The notes below the pieces were generated by a model. That model had not been told where the DNA came from. It saw only the letters and a program-made list of their open reading frames with translations, and did not search any database. Positions 23,889 to 26,816 of a DNA stretch of 26,816 bases are shown here, piece after piece. The position numbers were made by a program, and so were the translations under genes. The stretch comes from Planctomycetota bacterium (lineage in GTDB: Bacteria; Planctomycetota; PLA2; JAEUHO01), in NCBI GenBank assembly GCA_026647295.1, contig JAPKHB010000009.1, positions 1 to 26,816 of the forward strand. Direction: 5' to 3'. Position 1 is the first letter of the stretch. Every line of letters begins with the position of its first letter.

Positions 23889-26321
23889 ATGATTCTCCTG
23901 GCGTACTGGCGCCAGCACGACATGGCCACGGGCGTGGACGTCTTCGAGACGCTCGACGGCCTGGCCCGGTTCGTGGAGAGCCGGCGCGGCGTCGTCCTGC
24001 TCGACCTGGAGTACGAGGGCGGGGAGCCGCTGCGGCAGGAGGTGGTCCTGCGCGCGTTGGAGGAGTGGGTTCACTTCGATGCCGTCCTGGCGACGACGCG
24101 CCTGCTCCTCCATCTTCCGGCCCAGGTGCAGGCGCTGGCGGAGCCCGTGGAGGCCCCCCCCGGGAGCGAACCCGCGCGGCGGCTCGTGCGCGTGCGGCTC
24201 TGGCCCGCATCCCCCGGGGACAGGAGCGCCGGGCCGCCCCCCGCGGGCGCCGCGCCCGAGGACGGCCTGGCGGCGCTGCCGGAGTCGCTACGGGCCCGGC
24301 GCGTGGAGGAGTTGGATGGCCTGACCCGACGCGCGCTCAACCTGCTGCGGCGGGAAGGCGTGGCGACCCTGGGCGACCTCGCCCGGATCCCGCCCCGGCA
24401 ACTGCGGCGCTGGCGGGGCCTTGGGCCCAAGACCCTCGAGAACCTGCGCGCGGGGCTGGGCTCCGCCATCGAGCAGGTGGAGGGTGCGCGGGCGACGCCC
24501 GGTGGGGGAGACGCGACAGCCCCGGACCCGCCGGATTCCTCCGCCGCCGGTTGGGCGAGCGGGTCGGCGGTCAGCACCCTGGCGGCGGCCCTACCGATCG
24601 CGGCCCGGGGACTTGGCGTTGACAAGCTCCTCCCCGATGGCTCGAGAGGCCTGCGCCCGCTGCTCGCCAGTGGCTGCCGGACGATCGGGGACCTCGTGAC
24701 GCGCTCCGACGCGGATCTGGCCGGCATCCGCGGGCTCGGGGAACAGGCTCTCACGGACCTGTGCGACGGACTGGCCAGCCTGCGCGAACGGCTGGCCGCG
24801 CTGCCTCGGGGGGCCCTGCGGACGTCCGACACGTTGCGCCGCCACCTGGCGACCCGGGGGCCCTTGCGCGCGCACGTCCAGGCCTACGCGGACGCGTTGG
24901 ACAAGCGGTCAAGAAGGATCCTGTCCCGCCGGGTCCTCGCGCCCCGGCGGCCGACGACCCTGGCGGCGCTGGGCCGCGAACTGGGGATCACGCGAGAGCG
25001 GGTCCGACAGATCGAGGCGCGCGCCCTGCGCCGCATGGACCCGCACGGCGACCTGGCCTTCGCCCTCGATGCCCGGCTGCTCGCGGTGCGCCAGGGGCGC
25101 CGCGCCCCCCTTCGCCTGGCGGATCTGGAGGCCCGGGACGCCTGGTTCTCCGGCTGCTCCGACTGGGGTGGAGCGCTTGGACAGTTGCTGGCCGTGCTGG
25201 GATGTGAGCATCGCCTGCTCCACTGGGCCGGGCACCCCCCATTCCTCGCACCGCACGGGATGGCGGACCTGGCAGGCCTGACCACGGCCTTCCAGCGGGA
25301 CGTGCCTACGGGCACGCGGCCCGAGGCGGTGCCGGCGCTGGTCCAGCGCTTCCTCGCGCAGCGCGGCGCAGCGGAACTCACGCGGCCCTTCCTCGATGCG
25401 CTCCCGCCCTACGTCGCGAGTTCCGACGGCGTGCGGTTCCGGCCCACCCTGCGACACTGGGTCGAGAACGTCCTGCTCGAGGCGGGACGCCCGCTTCGCA
25501 TCCCGGAGATCGAGAAGCGCCTGCGCGCGCTCGCGGTCCCCTTCACCCGTGAGCAGGTCCGGCGCGCCTTGAACGACCTGCCGGTCATCACGACGGCCCG
25601 GGGCCTGTACACGGTGCCCGCCCTGCTCACGCCCTGGCTCGAGCACGCCGCGGCCGTGCGGGCCGAACTACGGCCCCTGATGGAGGCGCACCCCGAGCGG
25701 CAGTGGACGACGCGCGAGCTGCGGACCGTCCTGGCGGACGCCGGGCACCTTTGGGTAAGGGCCCTCCCGGAAGCCGCCGTGGCGTACATCCTGGCGTGCT
25801 CGCCGCAGGACTTCCGGCGGCTGGGACGCGGATGCTGGGTGTCGGCGCACTCGCCGGTCCGAAAGCGCCAGCAACTCGCCCCCCTCGCTGCGGCGATCCT
25901 GGAGGAACACGGCGGCCCGATGAGCCGCCAGGAACTGACCGCCCGCGTGCGCGTCACGCGGGGCCTCTCGCGGGGCCTCACAGTACGCTGGCCCCTGGTG
26001 AGCCTTGCGGGCGGGAACATCGGCCTCGGCCCGCGCGACCTCGGGTTGTCCGCCGCGCTCGCGGGGCGCATCCGCGCCCAGGCCACCGCCGCGCGGCAAG
26101 CGGGCCGACGCCTGACCCGCCTGGACGTGAAGCGGATCCTCGGCAACGTCCGCCACCACGGCGCCCTACTCGATCCCAACGCCGTCGCCTACGGGCTGGG
26201 CGTGCCCCTCGCCGACGCTGCGCCGCCCCAGCGCCGTGCCGGCGCCGCCGCCCGCCGCCCCCCCGCCCGCCCGGCGGCACCCCGGGCGGCTACCGCAGCC
26301 CCCCATCGGCGCCGAAGATGA
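23889..26321 (+). CDS. Large DNA-binding protein combining RNA polymerase alpha-CTD-like, sigma-70 region 4 and winged-helix modules
   Basis: This encodes 810 residues from ATG 23889, with AGGAGGAG about 11 nt upstream. Residues ~1-85 are an unassigned domain. Two helix-hairpin-helix segments like the RNA polymerase alpha C-terminal domain follow: ~140-190 (GLTRRALNLLRREGVATLGDL; RGLGPKTLENLR) and ~241-297 (SGCRTIGDLVTRSDADL; GIRGLGEQALTDL). Next is a sigma-70 region 4 helix-turn-helix at ~337-386 (TLAALGRELGITRERVRQIE), then winged-helix-like units, for example ~535-580 (LRIPEIEKRLRALAVPFTREQV ending RGLYTVP) and ~600-645 (WTTRELRTVLADAG ending RGCWVS). The tail is Arg/Pro/Ala-rich. There is no core-polymerase-binding sigma region 2, so it is not a complete sigma factor. 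A role as a transcription regulator or nucleoid-binding protein is inference. The CRISPR array starts 100 nt downstream. Confidence 0.75.
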   Translation: MILLAYWRQHDMATGVDVFETLDGLARFVESRRGVVLLDLEYEGGEPLRQEVVLRALEEWVHFDAVLATTRLLLHLPAQVQALAEPVEAPPGSEPARRLVRVRLWPASPGDRSAGPPPAGAAPEDGLAALPESLRARRVEELDGLTRRALNLLRREGVATLGDLARIPPRQLRRWRGLGPKTLENLRAGLGSAIEQVEGARATPGGGDATAPDPPDSSAAGWASGSAVSTLAAALPIAARGLGVDKLLPDGSRGLRPLLASGCRTIGDLVTRSDADLAGIRGLGEQALTDLCDGLASLRERLAALPRGALRTSDTLRRHLATRGPLRAHVQAYADALDKRSRRILSRRVLAPRRPTTLAALGRELGITRERVRQIEARALRRMDPHGDLAFALDARLLAVRQGRRAPLRLADLEARDAWFSGCSDWGGALGQLLAVLGCEHRLLHWAGHPPFLAPHGMADLAGLTTAFQRDVPTGTRPEAVPALVQRFLAQRGAAELTRPFLDALPPYVASSDGVRFRPTLRHWVENVLLEAGRPLRIPEIEKRLRALAVPFTREQVRRALNDLPVITTARGLYTVPALLTPWLEHAAAVRAELRPLMEAHPERQWTTRELRTVLADAGHLWVRALPEAAVAYILACSPQDFRRLGRGCWVSAHSPVRKRQQLAPLAAAILEEHGGPMSRQELTARVRVTRGLSRGLTVRWPLVSLAGGNIGLGPRDLGLSAALAGRIRAQATAARQAGRRLTRLDVKRILGNVRHHGALLDPNAVAYGLGVPLADAAPPQRRAGAAARRPPARPAAPRAATAAPHRRRR

Positions 26322-26420
26322 GGGGCCCAAGGAGGCTCGCGCGTTCCAGCCCCCGGGCGGGTTCGTGGGCTCCATGCGCGCATCCACGTCCCGCGCCTTG
26401 CGGGCCCCAAGGAACCGGCC
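26322..26420. other. Short spacer between the alpha-CTD/sigma4 gene and the CRISPR array
   Basis: There is no gene and no T-tract terminator. The sequence is G/C-rich with two loose repeats of a GGGCCC(C)AAGGA motif (about 26328 and 26402). I looked here for a tracrRNA anti-repeat matching the CRISPR repeat and did not find one. Confidence 0.4.
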
Positions 26421-26456
26421 AGAGTTCCCGGAACCCGTACCCTCACCGGTTACCGC
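26421..26456 (+). repeat. Decayed terminal CRISPR repeat
   Basis: This 36-nt stretch matches the array consensus at 22 of 36 positions. The best part is CCCTCACCGGTTAC (26440-26453), one mismatch over 14. It is followed by 31 nt before the first good repeat, exactly one spacer length, so it is in register with the array. This is what a degenerate terminal repeat looks like. Confidence 0.65.
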
Positions 26457-26487
26457 ATGGCCCAGCGCTCGACACCCTCGCGGGCCA

Positions 26488-26816
26488 GCGGTGGCCTGCG
26501 CCCGGGCCCTGACCGGTTACACTCCGCGTCTCGATCAACGGGACCAACTACGCGCTGTGGCCTGCTCCCGGGCCCTGACCGGTTACACTTACCTATGCAC
26601 CCGTCCCAAGCGACGGTCACGCTGTGGCCTGCTCCCGGGCCCTGACCGGTTACACTGCCGGTATCTGCCGGTCCATCCTACCGTGGGCTGTGGCCTGCTC
26701 CCGGGCCCTGACCGGTTACACTTAGTCGCCGCAGTAGGCGTAGAGCGCCCGGGCTGTGGCCTGCTCCCGGGCCCTGACCGGTTACACTTAGTCGCCGCAG
26801 TAGGCGTAGAGCGCCC
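26488..26816 (+). CRISPR. CRISPR array, type II-C-like 36-nt repeats, continuing beyond the window
   Basis: Five repeats start at 26488, 26554, 26621, 26687 and 26753; the last four are identical and the first has two mismatches. The repeat begins GCTGTGGCCTGC and ends GACCGGTTACACT. Spacers are 30, 31, 30 and 30 nt; a fifth is cut at 28 nt by the window end. Repeat length 36 with ~30-nt spacers, partial complementarity of the two repeat ends (GTGGCC with GGTTAC, using G-U pairs) and the GCTG...-TACxCT ends resemble alphaproteobacterial type II-C repeats that I recall. The repeat's 3' end, TACACT, resembles a -10 box, as in II-C arrays transcribed from promoters inside repeats. Decay at the left end suggests new spacers enter from the right. 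Spacers 4 and 5 are identical over the visible 28 nt. No cas gene or tracrRNA is visible. Confidence 0.93.

Noticed and set aside
19381..23892. A 4.5-kb plus-strand open frame
   Set aside because: It is an exact antisense shadow of the SNF2 helicase and both bactofilins, with low-complexity composition.
23878..23892. A four-codon frame (ATG ATC TCG GAA TGA) overlapping the start of the alpha-CTD/sigma4 gene
   Set aside because: Its ATG lies directly against the AGGAGGAG, too close to be used. It is probably incidental.

Overview
The window is extremely GC-rich (clearly above 70% by eye, with third codon positions almost all G or C). It is bacterial, with short gaps between genes and mixed strand use. 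The gene set fits an uncultured-type lineage of Planctomycetota or Myxococcota style: two bactofilins, a bacterial tricorn protease homologue, several exported proteins with carboxypeptidase-regulatory-like modules, and a large protein built from RNA-polymerase alpha-CTD and sigma-region-4 modules. Nothing in the window fixes the phylum. There are no rRNA or tRNA genes and no transposase or integrase that I can see.

Layout. Positions 1-6.4 kb: the 3' end of an unknown gene; an exported protein on the minus strand; a DUF6941-like protein; an SLC1/DAACS dicarboxylate or amino-acid:cation symporter whose frame runs without a stop into a His-rich secreted TPR protein; and a DUF433 protein. Positions 6.6-10.5 kb: a class II (c'-type) cytochrome c; two small cytosolic genes in an operon (unknown, and SRPBCC-like); a small lipoprotein; a thioredoxin-like exported protein interrupted by one in-frame UGA that is followed by a SECIS-like hairpin; and a GNAT acetyltransferase behind a possible attenuator. 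Positions 10.46-10.91 kb: a hairpin-dense block with a 160-bp-period tandem duplication. Positions 11.0-19.3 kb: the tricorn homologue and three anchored or exported proteins with carboxypeptidase-regulatory-like modules. One of these three is visibly lower in GC and is bracketed by 61-bp perfect direct repeats. Positions 19.5-23.6 kb: an apparent minus-strand operon of bactofilin, zinc-ribbon bactofilin and a SWIM/SNF2 helicase. Positions 23.9-26.3 kb: the alpha-CTD/sigma4/winged-helix protein. Positions 26.42-26.82 kb: a CRISPR array with type II-C-like 36-nt repeats that runs off the right edge; no cas gene is present.

The most interesting items are the candidate selenoprotein, the 61-bp repeats around the atypical gene, the type II-C-like array next to a large transcription-factor-like protein, and the terminator/antiterminator arrangement in front of the acetyltransferase. 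Two exported proteins have convincing N-terminal membrane segments but no usable start codon, and one gene pair lacks a stop at a run of nine C. Small indels in homopolymers are therefore a real possibility and should be kept in mind when reading gene ends.
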